Below are positions 1 to 9,305 of a stretch of 60,778 nucleotides of DNA, in pieces. This DNA is from RUG100 sp034927505 (GTDB lineage: Bacteria; Bacillota; Clostridia; Peptostreptococcales; Anaerovoracaceae): the NCBI GenBank assembly GCA_034927505.1, contig JAYFPY010000031.1, positions 1 through 60,778 on the forward strand, written 5' to 3'. Position numbers and translations under genes: made by a program. Positions within the stretch are counted from its first letter, which is position 1. The number at the start of each line of letters is the position of its first letter. The notes beneath the pieces were generated by a model. The model worked only from the letters and a program-made list of their open reading frames with translations, ran no database searches and was not told the DNA's origin.

Positions 1-1
1 T

Positions 2-127
2 GCAGCACAACCTTCCATGGATAAATCGTGGACAGCTGTGCGGCTCGTTGAAGACGATAAAATCGTTCAGGGGTATCTGATCAAAGAAAACTTATCAAAA
101 AAGGTGTTTGCTCTTTTCCCACTGTAA
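2..127 (+). CDS. C-terminal end of an unknown protein (5' partial)
   Basis: An open frame runs from the window edge to TAA at 125-127 and encodes the last 41 residues of a protein that begins outside the window. The visible part contains SWTAVRLVEDDKIVQGYL, short beta strands of the kind seen in bacterial SH3-like domains. That resemblance is weak and I do not name a family. The gene ends 70 bases before the tRNA on the same strand. Sure that the frame is open, not sure that it is a real gene. Confidence 0.5.
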   Translation, partial: AAQPSMDKSWTAVRLVEDDKIVQGYLIKENLSKKVFALFPL

Positions 128-178
128 CTTGACACAATCCACCAAAGTACACGCCTTTATTTTCCCTGTCAAAAGTGG

Positions 179-184
179 TACAAT
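179..184 (+). promoter_or_regulatory. -10 element of the tRNA-Val promoter
   Basis: TACAAT lies 12 bases before the first base of the mature tRNA, a usual distance for a tRNA promoter. The matching -35 region (TTTATT at 156-161, spacer 17) is weak. A TTGACA at 129-134 is too far upstream to pair with it. Confidence 0.4.
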
Positions 185-196
185 ATTCATTGTCAA

Positions 197-272
197 GATT
201 TGTTAGCTCAGTCGGGAGAGCGTCTGGGTCACAACCAGAAGGTCGACGGTTCGAGCCCGTCACAGATCACCA
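197..272 (+). tRNA. tRNA-Val (anticodon CAC)
   Basis: A complete cloverleaf can be drawn by hand. The acceptor stem GATTTGT pairs with ACAGATC (one G-T pair). The D arm is GCTC/GAGC. The anticodon stem TCTGG/CCAGA encloses the loop GTCACAA, so positions 34-36 are CAC, which reads GUG valine codons. The variable loop is AGGTC and the T arm is GACGG-TTCGAGC-CCGTC. The discriminator is A and CCA is encoded in the DNA. A terminator follows at once, so it is a single-gene transcript. Confidence 0.95.
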
Positions 273-276
273 TATC

Positions 277-318
277 AAGGCACTTTCGCAGCTTTTCCGG
301 CGGAAGTGCCTTTTGTTT
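277..318 (+). terminator. intrinsic terminator of the tRNA-Val gene
   Basis: AAGGCACTT (277-285) pairs with AAGTGCCTT (304-312) around an 18-base loop and runs into TTTTGTTT. It starts five bases after the tRNA. Confidence 0.85.
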
Positions 319-393
319 GACTGTTCTGTCTATTAACTTGAAATTTCTTACATATTGTGGTAATATTTCTATATAATTGGGGAGGAAGAAGGG

Positions 394-3109
394 ATGATAG
401 TTAAAAGGGTCATTTACATATTGCTTACAGCTGTGTTGTTCTTCGCGGGCATCGCGCCTTGCTGCGCCGCAGACTCTTCAAATTCTCCGGATACTCCTCA
501 TGTTCTTTTTCTCAGTTCATACAGCTACGAATGGGAAAGCATCCCAAAACAGCTGGATGGGATCTCCGATACTCTTGACGGACACGCACGTACAGATTAT
601 GTTTTTATGAATACAAAACGCCTTGCCTATGAGGATGTGAAATATGATATATACGAGGATATCCTTTCCCGTACAGAAACGGAACCTTTCGACTATGTGA
701 TCGCCGGCGATGATGCCGCACTGCATTTTGTAATGGAATACCGCGACGAATTGTTTTCTGATATTCCGGTAGTGTTTGAAGGCATCGACAACGAGGCGTT
801 CGCAGCCGAATCTGCGAAGGAACCTCTTGTCACCGGCATCGTGGAGACTTTCCCTCTGAATGATACCATCAGACTGGCAAAAAAGATCGACCCGGATGCC
901 AAAAAAGTCGTCGGCATAGTGGATGGCACTATTTCAGGGCAGGGCTCTTCCAAGCAGTTTTTCGACTGTGAAAAAGATTTTCCCGAGCTTGACTTTTCGA
1001 CTATCAATTGTTCAAAACTCAGTAAAAAGGATATTGGGAAAAAAGTATCCGCCTGTTCATCAGACACGATCCTTATCTATCTTCTGATGACGACCGATTC
1101 TTCGGGCGACAAATATTCTACCACCGATGCAGTCAAATACATTTCATCGCATGCAGATATCCCTGTGTACCAGGCGGCTGAAATAGGCATGGGTTCCGGC
1201 CTTTTGGGCGGGGTAGTTGTGTCCTACCGCGACATGGCGGCAGACGCCGCAAAGATCGTACTCAAGGTAAATGCCGGCTCGGACATATCCAAAATCGGTA
1301 TGCGAACAGCAAAAAACTACTGCATCTTCGACAAAAAAGTCATGGATCGATATAATATCAGCAAAAATGATGTTTCTGATGACTACAGCGGCAGCATAAG
1401 ATACCTAAATGATACACCTTCATTTTTCAGCGTACACAAAAGTGTGATCCTCCCTCTGGGAGCTATTATAATCCTGTTGGTGCTCCTTCTCCTCTTCGGG
1501 ATATTCATCATACGCAGCAGAAAACGATACACAAAAAAACTGACAGAAAAAGACAGGCTTCTCAACAATATACTCAACAATATGCCGGGTGGCGTTATGA
1601 TCTTTCGTGTCCGCAAGGCTCTGGATGAAGACATCCGAGCAGTCTATTTCAGCAAGGGCATACCAAAACTCAGCGGCCGTACGGAAGAAGAGTATCGTGA
1701 ATTGATCAAGGGAAGCATATTCAACTGTATCATCGGAAACAACGACATCGACAGGATGCGCAAAGTCGCTGCGAAAAACGTAAGAGAAAAAAAGCCTGTC
1801 AACATGCGCTTTCACCAGCTTCATACCAACGGGTCTATTGTATGGATCGCTATGTCCGCCGTTTGGAGATACGATGAAAAAGACGGCAGCAGCATTTACT
1901 ACGCCGTTTTTCTAGATGTGACACAGCAGGAAAAAGCCAGAATAGCAGAGCGGGGTGCCCTGGACGCACGAGCTTCCAATGAAGCCAAAAGCGAATTTCT
2001 CTCCCGCATGAGCCACGATATACGAACGCCTCTCAATGCGGTCCTGGGATTCTCTTCACTTGCTCTCAATGAACCCGGCCTTCCTGAGGCCGCGGCAGAC
2101 TATCTGAAAAAAATCGATGTCTCGGGCAACTATCTGCTTGCGCTGGTCAACGATGTGCTGGACATGGCAAAAATAGAAAGCGGAAAGATGGAACTTCATG
2201 ATGAAAGCACCAACGGTCCTCAGCTTCTTGATTCTATAACACGGGTATACAAAGAACAGGCTGCCGAAAAAGGCATCACCCTCGTCACAGATTTTTCCCG
2301 AAGCAAAACAGAATGGATCGTTATGGACGCCCTTCACACACATCAGATATATGCAAATCTTTTATCCAATGCGATCAAGTTTTCTAAAAGCGGATCGAAA
2401 ATCGAATGGACTGTCATCGATACGCCCGCAGGTCCGGATACTATTCATGTTGTCAGCACGATCAGCGACAACGGCTGCGGTATGTCTGAGGACTTCATGA
2501 AAAAAATGTTCGTTCCTTTTGAGCAGGGCACACCTTCCGATTCGGCTTCCGGCACCGGGCTGGGCCTGTCCATAGTCAAGAATCTCCTATCCCTGATGGG
2601 GGGGCAAGATACACGTTGAAAGCGAACTTGGCAAAGGATCTGTCTTTACGATAGAATTCCTGCGCAAAGTAGGCACACCTCAGGCAAAACCGGCAGCAGA
2701 CCGCAAATCCTCTGCAGTTCTTGCAGACTGCCGCATCCTGCTGTGCGAAGACAACGATATCAATGCAGCGATCACGGAAAAGCTGCTGGAAAAAGTCGGC
2801 TGCAGAATGGACCGGGCTGAAAATGGAAAGATAGGAGTCGACATGTTTTCTGCTTCTGAGCCCCATGGATACGATGCCGTCCTGATGGATATACGCATGC
2901 CTGTAATGGACGGGCTTGCCGCTGCAAGGGCGATCCGCAGCCTGTACCGATCCGATTCCAAAACAGTTCCGATCGTCGCTATGAGCGCCAACGCCTTTGC
3001 CGAGGATGCAGAAAAAAGCATCTCCGCCGGCATGAACGCTCACCTGGGCAAACCCATCCATCCTGAAAAGCTGTATGAAACTCTCGCCGATCTGATAGCA
3101 TTCTCTTAA
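394..3109 (+). pseudogene. hybrid sensor histidine kinase with receiver domain, split by a one-base frameshift in a G7 run
   Basis: The gene encodes a membrane sensor kinase. It has a signal peptide (residues 1-25), an extracellular region resembling ABC-type substrate-binding proteins (about 35-320), a membrane segment (about 350-372), a PAS-like region, a HisKA phosphoacceptor in SHDIRTPLNAV (His at about 541) and an HATPase domain ending in the G box GTGLGLSIVKN. At 2598-2604 seven Gs move the frame to a stop at 2617-2619. With six Gs the frame would read on as LMGGKIHVESELGKGS and into a full receiver domain (EDNDIN, phosphoacceptor D in VLMDIRMP, Lys in LGKPI) to TAA at 3107-3109. The ATG at 394 follows GGAGG at 8 bases. 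As read, the product is 741 residues and lacks the last kinase strand and the receiver. A sequencing error, a true mutation or slippage-based switching are all possible. Confidence 0.85.
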
Positions 3110-4926
3110 CTCTGTGTGTCGAATTGGCTGTTGTACAAGTCTGAATAGAATCCACCTCGGTTCAGCAGTTCTTCATGATTGCCGCTTTCTATCACGTCTC
3201 CTTCATTCATGACGAGGATCAGATCCGCATCTTTTATAGTTGACAGTCTGTGTGCAATGACAAAGGAAGTTCGTCCTTCCGACAGTTTGTCCATGGCCTT
3301 CTGTATTAGTATTTCAGTACGGGTATCCACGGAACTTGTAGCTTCATCCAAAATGAGCAGCGGCGCATTGTCCACCATGGCTCTTGCTATGGTCATCAAC
3401 TGCTTCTGCCCTGCGGAAAGAGCAAATTCATCGCTGATTACTGTGTCGTAGCCTTTCGGCAGTGCCTTTATGAAATGATGCAGGCCTACGGCTTTGCATG
3501 CTTTTACTACGTCTTCATCCGAGACATGTTCTTTGCTGTAGGCAATGTTTTCCTTGATGGTGCCTTCGAATATCCACGTATCCTGAAGGACCATTCCGAA
3601 AAGGTCGTGAACGTTTTCCCTCTTCAGCTCGTCGATGTCCATGCCGTCTATATATATGACGCCTCCGGACACTTCGTAGAATCGCATCAGCAGATTTACC
3701 ATTGTAGTCTTTCCGGCGCCTGTCGGTCCGACTATGGCGATCTTCTGTCCTGCTTTTATGTCGGCGCTGAAATCTTTTATGATTACCTTATCCTCGGTAT
3801 ATCCGAATTTTACATGATCGAACGATACATCTCCCGCTACAGTATCGATATGTTTTGTCTTGCTGCTTTCATCTGACATTTCCTCTTCATCGAGAAAATC
3901 AAAGATCCTCTCACATGCAGCTGCTGTAGACTGAAGTGTGGTGGTGGCCTGAGCCAACGTCGAAAGCGGCTGGGTGAACAGCCTGATGTATACCATGAAT
4001 GCTACGATCACTCCAAATGAGATGCTCCCTTTTATTGCCAGCACAGCTCCCGCGACGCATACAACTACGTATGCCAGATTGCCTATGAACGTCATGATCG
4101 GCATCATCAGGCCGGACATGAACTGTGATTTCCACACGCAATCCGCCATGCCTTTGTTCAGTTTTGAGAATTCCTGCTTTTCCTTCTTTTCTGCATTATA
4201 TGCTTTGACAACTGTCTGCCCTGCATATATTTCTTCGATATGGCCGTTGAGACGCCCCAGTTCTCTCTGCTGTTCCGCAAAGTACTTTTGTGATTTTGAT
4301 ATTATGATAAGCATCAACAAGAATCCAATCAACGTCGATGCCAGTCCGCAGAGGGCCATGATCCAGTTGGTGTACAGCATCATGATCAAAGAGCCGACAA
4401 ACATGAATATCCCTGTCATTATGGATGACAGACTCTGGTTTAGACTCGTTCCTATAGTATCGGCGTCGTTGGTGATGAGACTCTGCGTGTCGCCGTATGT
4501 CCGTCTGTCAAAATACGATAGAGGCAGCCGGTCTATTTTTTTTACAATATCCGTTCTCAGTTTCTTTGTGGCCTTTTGCGAGACGGTGGCCATTATAAAG
4601 CCCTGTATGTAACTCAGTATCCAGCCGGCTATATAAATTGCCGCCAGAAATACTCCTATCTTCATGACCTCCTGCAGATCTATGCCTGTTTTCATGCCGT
4701 TTGTAATAAGGTCTGTGATCTCGCTCAGTTTGTTCGGTCCGATGAGAGAAAATACAGAGGCTGCTACTGTCAGCACTACGCATAATGCGATGGCAGGCAT
4801 AAAACTGCTGCAGTATTTCATTAGCTTTTTTATACTTCCGATGAAGTCGTTTGCTTTTTCTCCGAGCGCAACTTCTCCGGGCGCCGTTGTATGTCCCGGC
4901 GGTTTATATCCCTTAGTCATTTTCAA
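3106..4926 (-). CDS. ABC exporter half-transporter (consensus-site subunit), 606 aa
   Basis: This is a fused membrane-plus-ATPase half-transporter that would pair with the gene just upstream to form a heterodimeric multidrug-type exporter in the cell membrane. It has an N-terminal six-helix permease (about 40-345) and an ATPase domain with Walker A GPTGAGKTT, signature LSAGQKQL, Walker B LLILDEATSSVD (intact catalytic Glu) and switch His in IAHRLS. The ATG overlaps the end of the upstream subunit gene by 14 bases and has AGGAGG in front. The stop codon overlaps the end of the convergent kinase gene, so nothing separates the two units. The substrate cannot be read from sequence. Confidence 0.93.
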   Translation of the reverse strand: MKMTKGYKPPGHTTAPGEVALGEKANDFIGSIKKLMKYCSSFMPAIALCVVLTVAASVFSLIGPNKLSEITDLITNGMKTGIDLQEVMKIGVFLAAIYIAGWILSYIQGFIMATVSQKATKKLRTDIVKKIDRLPLSYFDRRTYGDTQSLITNDADTIGTSLNQSLSSIMTGIFMFVGSLIMMLYTNWIMALCGLASTLIGFLLMLIIISKSQKYFAEQQRELGRLNGHIEEIYAGQTVVKAYNAEKKEKQEFSKLNKGMADCVWKSQFMSGLMMPIMTFIGNLAYVVVCVAGAVLAIKGSISFGVIVAFMVYIRLFTQPLSTLAQATTTLQSTAAACERIFDFLDEEEMSDESSKTKHIDTVAGDVSFDHVKFGYTEDKVIIKDFSADIKAGQKIAIVGPTGAGKTTMVNLLMRFYEVSGGVIYIDGMDIDELKRENVHDLFGMVLQDTWIFEGTIKENIAYSKEHVSDEDVVKACKAVGLHHFIKALPKGYDTVISDEFALSAGQKQLMTIARAMVDNAPLLILDEATSSVDTRTEILIQKAMDKLSEGRTSFVIAHRLSTIKDADLILVMNEGDVIESGNHEELLNRGGFYSDLYNSQFDTQS

Positions 4927-6664
4927 GTTCCTCCTTTGAAAGCTGCGATAACGCTATTTCTTTATATACCTCGCAGTCTGCCATCAGTTCATCGTGGGTG
5001 CCCTGTCCGACTACTGCTCCGTCCTCCAGCACCAGTATCCTGTCAGCATCTCTTATGGTGCTGATCCTCTGTGCAACGATCAGTTTTGTAGCTTTCTCTA
5101 TACGTTCATTGAGAGCGTCTCTCAGGTTCCTGTCCGTCGCATAGTCCAGGGCAGAAAACGAGTCGTCGAATATGAAGATCTCCGGATTTCTGAATATGGC
5201 TCTGGCTATAGAAAGTCGCTGTTTCTGTCCGCCGGACAGATTGCTTCCTCCTTGTGATACGCGGCCGTTGATGCCTGTCTCTTTAACAAAATCTCCGGCC
5301 TGAGCTATGTCAACAGCTGATTTAACATCACTGTCATCCCCCGGATCTCTGCCGTTGTCTCCGAACATTATATTGCTTTTGACAGTCCCGGAAAACATTA
5401 CTGCTTTCTGTGAGATATATCCGATCTTGTTTCTCAGCTCGGTCTGAACATAATCTCTGACATCTATGCCGTCGACCATCACTTTTCCGCCGGTAACATC
5501 GTAAAAGCGGGGGATCAAATTGATCAATGTGCTCTTGCCGCTTCCCGTTGCTCCTATAACGGCGACTGTTTCTCCCGGCTCCGCTGTAAAGGTTATGTGG
5601 CTGAGCAGATCTTCATCCGCATCGGGATATCCGAAGCTGACATCTTTGAATTCGATTTTCCCCCGGGGCGGGCTGTCTGTCACTGTGCCGTCTGTTATCG
5701 TCACCGGGGTGTTCAGGACTTCCATTATCCTCTTTGCTGCAACAGCGGCTCTCGGCATCATTATGAATGCCATGGTCAGCATCATAAATGCCATTATCAC
5801 CTGCATCGCGTATGAAGAAAATACTACCATGTCCGAAAACAGAGGAAGCTTTTCCGCAATGGAGGAATGTTCGATCAGTCCGGCACCCAGCCAGTATATA
5901 GACAGTGTGAGCATGGACATTATGAAAGTCATAGACGGCGACATCAGTGCTGTCAGCCTGTTGACAAATGTATTTGCGTTGGTCACTTCTGTGTTTGCCT
6001 TTTCGAATTTTCTCCCCTGATATCCTTCTGCATTGTATGCACGGACCACTCTGATGCCGGTGAGGTGCTCTCTTGAGATGCGGTTCAGATCGTCTGTCAG
6101 TGTCTGTACCCGTTTTGATTTCGGCACTGCAAGTGTCAGCATCATTACGATTATTACCAGCAGGAATGCCACCGCACACCCTGTTGCAAGAGTGAAGGTG
6201 TAGTTTTTGCCCGCTATCTTTATCACCGCCCAGACAGCCAGAATGGGAGCTTTTACTACCGCCTGCAGCCCCATGGCTATCAGTGTCTGTATCTGAGTTA
6301 TGTCGTTCGTAGACCTTGTGACAAGACTGGCTGTTGAGAACCTGCCCATTTCTTCCATTGAGAAAGCCACAGTTTTATCATATATCATTTCCCTGATCCT
6401 CATTGAGAACCCGGCTGCGATCCTGGCCGACAGGAATCCCACAGCAAAAGATGTTGCAAGACTGCCTACCGCGCAGAGGAGCATGAATCCTCCCTGCACC
6501 AGTATCTCCGACATTTGGCTCCCATCAGTTTCAACCAGTGTAGTGATCTCGTTCATATAGTCCGGCAGTTTCAGATCCAGCCACACCTGGCACACTACCA
6601 GCGCCAGACTGAATGCTATCATCGCCCATTCGGTTTTGTTCAGATATTTGAATATCTTGACCAT
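4913..6664 (-). CDS. ABC exporter half-transporter (degenerate-site subunit), 583 aa
   Basis: Partner of the 606-aa subunit and first gene of the exporter pair. It has a six-helix permease domain and an ATPase domain with Walker A GATGSGKST and signature LSGGQKQR. Its Walker B reads IFIFDDSFSALD, so the catalytic Glu is replaced by Asp. One such degenerate site is typical of heterodimeric exporters of the TM287/288, BmrCD and LmrCD kind. The start chosen is MVKIFKYLNK at 6664, which has AGGAGG 7 bases upstream. An upstream in-frame extension to 6928 would overlap marR and has no binding site. A MarR-type operator lies 16 bases upstream of the start codon. Confidence 0.93.
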   Translation of the reverse strand: MVKIFKYLNKTEWAMIAFSLALVVCQVWLDLKLPDYMNEITTLVETDGSQMSEILVQGGFMLLCAVGSLATSFAVGFLSARIAAGFSMRIREMIYDKTVAFSMEEMGRFSTASLVTRSTNDITQIQTLIAMGLQAVVKAPILAVWAVIKIAGKNYTFTLATGCAVAFLLVIIVMMLTLAVPKSKRVQTLTDDLNRISREHLTGIRVVRAYNAEGYQGRKFEKANTEVTNANTFVNRLTALMSPSMTFIMSMLTLSIYWLGAGLIEHSSIAEKLPLFSDMVVFSSYAMQVIMAFMMLTMAFIMMPRAAVAAKRIMEVLNTPVTITDGTVTDSPPRGKIEFKDVSFGYPDADEDLLSHITFTAEPGETVAVIGATGSGKSTLINLIPRFYDVTGGKVMVDGIDVRDYVQTELRNKIGYISQKAVMFSGTVKSNIMFGDNGRDPGDDSDVKSAVDIAQAGDFVKETGINGRVSQGGSNLSGGQKQRLSIARAIFRNPEIFIFDDSFSALDYATDRNLRDALNERIEKATKLIVAQRISTIRDADRILVLEDGAVVGQGTHDELMADCEVYKEIALSQLSKEELEND

Positions 6665-6679
6665 CGATTTCCTCCTATT

Positions 6680-6695
6680 GCATAGCGTGCTATGC
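6680..6695. promoter_or_regulatory. MarR-type operator before the ABC exporter genes
   Basis: The perfect palindrome GCATAGC-GT-GCTATGC lies between marR and the exporter genes. Its core ATAGCGTGCTAT is identical to the centre of the longer palindrome in the marR promoter at 7183-7212. The same regulator probably binds both. Confidence 0.7.
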
Positions 6696-6738
6696 TTTTG
6701 TTTTGTTTTTTGCCCGCCTCTGCAGACGGGCATGTTCA

Positions 6739-7167
6739 TTATTTTACTATATTGTCTCTGACTTTCCCCAGCAGCATTTTGAACTGCGTCCTTTCCTTTT
6801 CTGTCAGTCCGTCGAGAAGCTGCCGTTCTGTATCCAGCATATTCTGCTCTGCATTTCCGATGCATTCTTTCCCTTTTTTGTTCAGGCGCACCATCTTGAT
6901 CCGTCTGTCGCTTTGGTCGCTGCCGCAATCGATGATTCCCTTTTCTTTCATCCTGTCTATCAGTCCTGTCATGGTCGGCTGCGTCACGCAGATGCTTTTG
7001 CTCAGTTCTTTTATGGAGATCCCTTCGGGATCACGCTTATAGAGTTCTATTAGTACACCCACCTGAGAAAGAGTAAGTCCATCGTTCTTCAACGCGTTAT
7101 TGGCCCTCTTTGTAAGCTCGTCGTTGATCTGTTTCAATATTGCTCCTGCGTTTATATCTTGCACCAT
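6739..7167 (-). CDS. MarR-family transcriptional regulator, 142 aa
   Basis: A winged-helix repressor of the MarR family, which usually responds to small aromatic or toxic compounds. Visible features are the helix-turn-helix segment ISIKELSKSICVTQPTMTGL and the wing SDQSDRRIKMVRLNKKG. Length is normal for the family. The start at 7167 (MVQDINAG) has GGAGG 5 bases upstream. A longer frame to 7221 would run through the promoter and operator, so I reject it. It lies directly upstream of the ABC exporter pair, and matching palindromes in both control regions suggest it represses itself and the exporter. Confidence 0.92.
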   Translation of the reverse strand: MVQDINAGAILKQINDELTKRANNALKNDGLTLSQVGVLIELYKRDPEGISIKELSKSICVTQPTMTGLIDRMKEKGIIDCGSDQSDRRIKMVRLNKKGKECIGNAEQNMLDTERQLLDGLTEKERTQFKMLLGKVRDNIVK

Positions 7168-7182
7168 TATTCCCTCCACTCC

Positions 7183-7217
7183 AAAATAAATATAGCACGC
7201 TATATTTATTTTGTCAA
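7183..7217 (-). promoter_or_regulatory. marR promoter with a 30-bp perfect palindrome as operator
   Basis: On the minus strand TTGACA (7212-7217) and TATATT (7189-7194) are separated by exactly 17 bases. A perfect palindrome with 14-bp arms and a 2-base centre (7183-7212) covers the whole spacer and the -10, so a bound MarR dimer would block RNA polymerase. The centre ATAGC-AC-GCTAT recurs at 6680-6695. Confidence 0.85.
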
Positions 7218-7275
7218 CCATTAATCTTTTTCAATATTTCGATCTAATAAAGTTCAATCGGACGGAACGCCTCTT

Positions 7276-7713
7276 TTAAAATACTTTTTTCATTATGCTG
7301 GGATGACATGTCACTCCAAAATCATCACAGTTGAGACACCTGGATATATCCGGCGCATCGTTTCTGTCGATCACGATCCAGCCATACTTTTTGTAGAACT
7401 CCGGAACTTTTGCACATCCCCAGATCTCTTTTGCACCCATATTTTTTGCTGCGTTTTCTATGATCCGGCATAGAGCTTTTCCAATGCCTGTGCCCCTCAG
7501 CTTTTCTGTTACTGCGAGATCTGCAAACACATAGCAGCCGTCTCTTTTTTGAAGTGTGGCTGCTCCCAGAAACTGACCTGTTTCTCCATCCAGGCATTCC
7601 CAGTTTTTCAGCGTGCCTTCAGGCGCTTTGTCGCTGACATCGATCTCCAATCCGTTTTCCGCATAGAACGCCGACAACTTTCCGTAATCATTTGTCTCTC
7701 TGATGTTATACAT
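7276..7713 (-). CDS. GNAT-family N-acetyltransferase, 145 aa
   Basis: A single GNAT acetyltransferase domain. The acetyl-CoA binding segment is VTEKLRGTGIGKALCRIIE, followed by KEIWGCAKVPEFYKKYGW, the usual beta-alpha end of the fold. The substrate is unknown. GGAGG lies 8 bases before the ATG. It follows ogt by 11 bases on the same strand, so the two are probably one transcript. Confidence 0.88.
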   Translation of the reverse strand: MYNIRETNDYGKLSAFYAENGLEIDVSDKAPEGTLKNWECLDGETGQFLGAATLQKRDGCYVFADLAVTEKLRGTGIGKALCRIIENAAKNMGAKEIWGCAKVPEFYKKYGWIVIDRNDAPDISRCLNCDDFGVTCHPSIMKKVF

Positions 7714-7724
7714 GATATTTCCTC

Positions 7725-8264
7725 CTACAGCGCAGTGCCTTTTTTCGGTATAAAAAACCTGTCCATATCCACGCCTTCGAATTCAAGAAGCTTTATCTTT
7801 TTTTCCAGACCTCCGCCGTATCCTGTAAGGCTGCCGTTCGTTCCCACTACCCGGTGGCATGGTATGATTATAGATATTGGATTGTGTCCCACTGCACCGC
7901 CTACTGCCTGGGCCGACATTTTATCGATGCCCTGTACAGCAGCTATTTCCTGCGCTATCTCTTTATATGTAGTTGTTTCTCCATAAGGTATACCGCACAG
8001 TATTTCCCATACTTTCTGACGGAACCCGCTTCCGGCAGGAGCCAGCGACAGTTCATCTGTATGCGGCTTTTCACCGGCAAAATATCGGTCCAGCCATTCC
8101 TTAGTCTGTTCCAGCAGCGGTGTGCCTGCACCGGCATGCATCTCTTCACCTGCCGGTTCAAAAGGATATCTGTCACCTTCCAAGTACAAGCCGACTAACG
8201 CTCCGTCTTTTTCGACCAGCAGAAGATCGCCGACTAATGATCTGTGATCCATTGTATAAAACAC
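7725..8264 (-). CDS. ogt: methylated-DNA--protein-cysteine methyltransferase, 179 aa
   Basis: A suicide DNA-repair enzyme that moves the methyl group of O6-methylguanine to its own cysteine. The active-site motif PCHRVVG is complete, and the helix-turn-helix region EIAQEIAAVQGIDKMSAQAV precedes it. The start is GTG at 8264 (MFYTMDHRSL) because AGGAG lies 6 bases before it, whereas the next ATG is too far from any binding site. A TATAAT element on the minus strand (8294-8299) fits a promoter. The GNAT gene follows in the same unit. Confidence 0.93.
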   Translation of the reverse strand: MFYTMDHRSLVGDLLLVEKDGALVGLYLEGDRYPFEPAGEEMHAGAGTPLLEQTKEWLDRYFAGEKPHTDELSLAPAGSGFRQKVWEILCGIPYGETTTYKEIAQEIAAVQGIDKMSAQAVGGAVGHNPISIIIPCHRVVGTNGSLTGYGGGLEKKIKLLEFEGVDMDRFFIPKKGTAL

Positions 8265-8334
8265 TGCATTCTCCTTTCGGTTTTTACAACGTTATTATAC
8301 TCTTTTTCACTGCCGAAGTCTTGCCGTATTACAC

Positions 8335-8364
8335 TTGACCTGCAGATCCTATACATGCTAACAT
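8335..8364 (+). promoter_or_regulatory. promoter of the EamA transporter gene
   Basis: TTGACC (8335-8340) and TAACAT (8359-8364) with an 18-base spacer, 36 bases before the ATG. The only gene downstream on this strand is the transporter. Confidence 0.45.
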
Positions 8365-8399
8365 TAATGATCGACTAATCAAATCACAGGAGCAGAGGA

Positions 8400-9305
8400 A
8401 TGAGTAATAGGATCAAAGTAAATCTTTTCGCTTTTATAACGGTACTTTTCTGGGGATCCGGATTCCCTTTCACCCGTGCCATCGGTGACAGCATATCCTC
8501 ATATTCCCTTGCTTTTATACGGTGTTTTCTTTCAGCAGTCATCCTTTTCCTGATCAGCAGAGCCACCGTCCCTCTGAGAAAGCCTTTTTGCAGAAGAGAC
8601 TGGGGCTGGTTCTTTATATCAGGCCTTTTGGGGTTCTCATCATATCTGCTTTTTTTCAACCTGGGTCTAGAGACACTGTCATCAGCGACAGGCAGCATCA
8701 TAACTGCTGCAACTCCCGTTATAACTGCTATTGGTGCAGGAATACTATATAAAGAAAAAATCAATTTGACAGGATGGATATCTATCGGCTGCGCCTTTGG
8801 CGGTGTCGTGATACTCCTTTTTTGGAACGGTGTTTTATCCATCAACAAAGGCATCATCTGGATGTTTCTCTGTGCGGCCGTTTTTGCCGGATACAACCTG
8901 CTCAACCGCAAATTTTCAAATGACGGCTATACCGCTATGGAAGTCGTTACCTACAGTGCTGCATTTGGCGCTCTGCAGACTATCTTTTTCATGCCCGGAG
9001 CGGTAAGCCAGGTCCTGGCAAGCAATACTGCGGCAAATCTTTCCGCAGTATATCTTGGAGTCCTCCCCGGTGCAATAGCATACTATGCCTGGAGCAAAGC
9101 GCTGACACTTGCAGAAAGAACCGGCGAAGTAACGAATTACCTCTTCATCAATCCTTTGATAGCAGCTGTAATAGGTTTTATCCTGCTGAAAGAGATCCCC
9201 GATATGGGGACCTACATCGGCGGTGTTATTATAATAATCAGCGTTGTAGTTTTCAGTATGAAAGGAAATAAAGATCCGGATCTTCCATCATCTGTTTCCA
9301 AGTGA
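8400..9305 (+). CDS. DMT-superfamily (EamA) transporter, 301 aa
   Basis: An integral membrane protein with about ten predicted helices in two repeated EamA halves, beginning NLFAFITVLFWGSGFPFTRA. The second half contains AYYAWSKALTLAERTGEVTN, a conserved stretch of the family. Members export or import small metabolites such as amino acids, and the substrate here is unknown. AGGAG lies 7 bases before the ATG. The 3' end overlaps the convergent bioB gene by 18 bases. Confidence 0.92.
   Translation: MSNRIKVNLFAFITVLFWGSGFPFTRAIGDSISSYSLAFIRCFLSAVILFLISRATVPLRKPFCRRDWGWFFISGLLGFSSYLLFFNLGLETLSSATGSIITAATPVITAIGAGILYKEKINLTGWISIGCAFGGVVILLFWNGVLSINKGIIWMFLCAAVFAGYNLLNRKFSNDGYTAMEVVTYSAAFGALQTIFFMPGAVSQVLASNTAANLSAVYLGVLPGAIAYYAWSKALTLAERTGEVTNYLFINPLIAAVIGFILLKEIPDMGTYIGGVIIIISVVVFSMKGNKDPDLPSSVSK

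Noticed and set aside
129..134. TTGACA as -35 of the tRNA promoter
   Set aside because: It is 44 bases from the TACAAT box, far from the usual 16-18.
6711..6732. Hairpin TGCCCG...CGGGCA between marR and the exporter as a terminator
   Set aside because: The T run lies on the wrong side for the minus-strand transcript, so it cannot be an intrinsic terminator for marR. It may be an RNA-processing stem at most.
6665..6928. 88-codon N-terminal extension of the first ABC exporter subunit
   Set aside because: It would overlap the marR coding region and the operator, is rich in Arg and Lys of no known domain, and a strong AGGAGG marks the shorter start.
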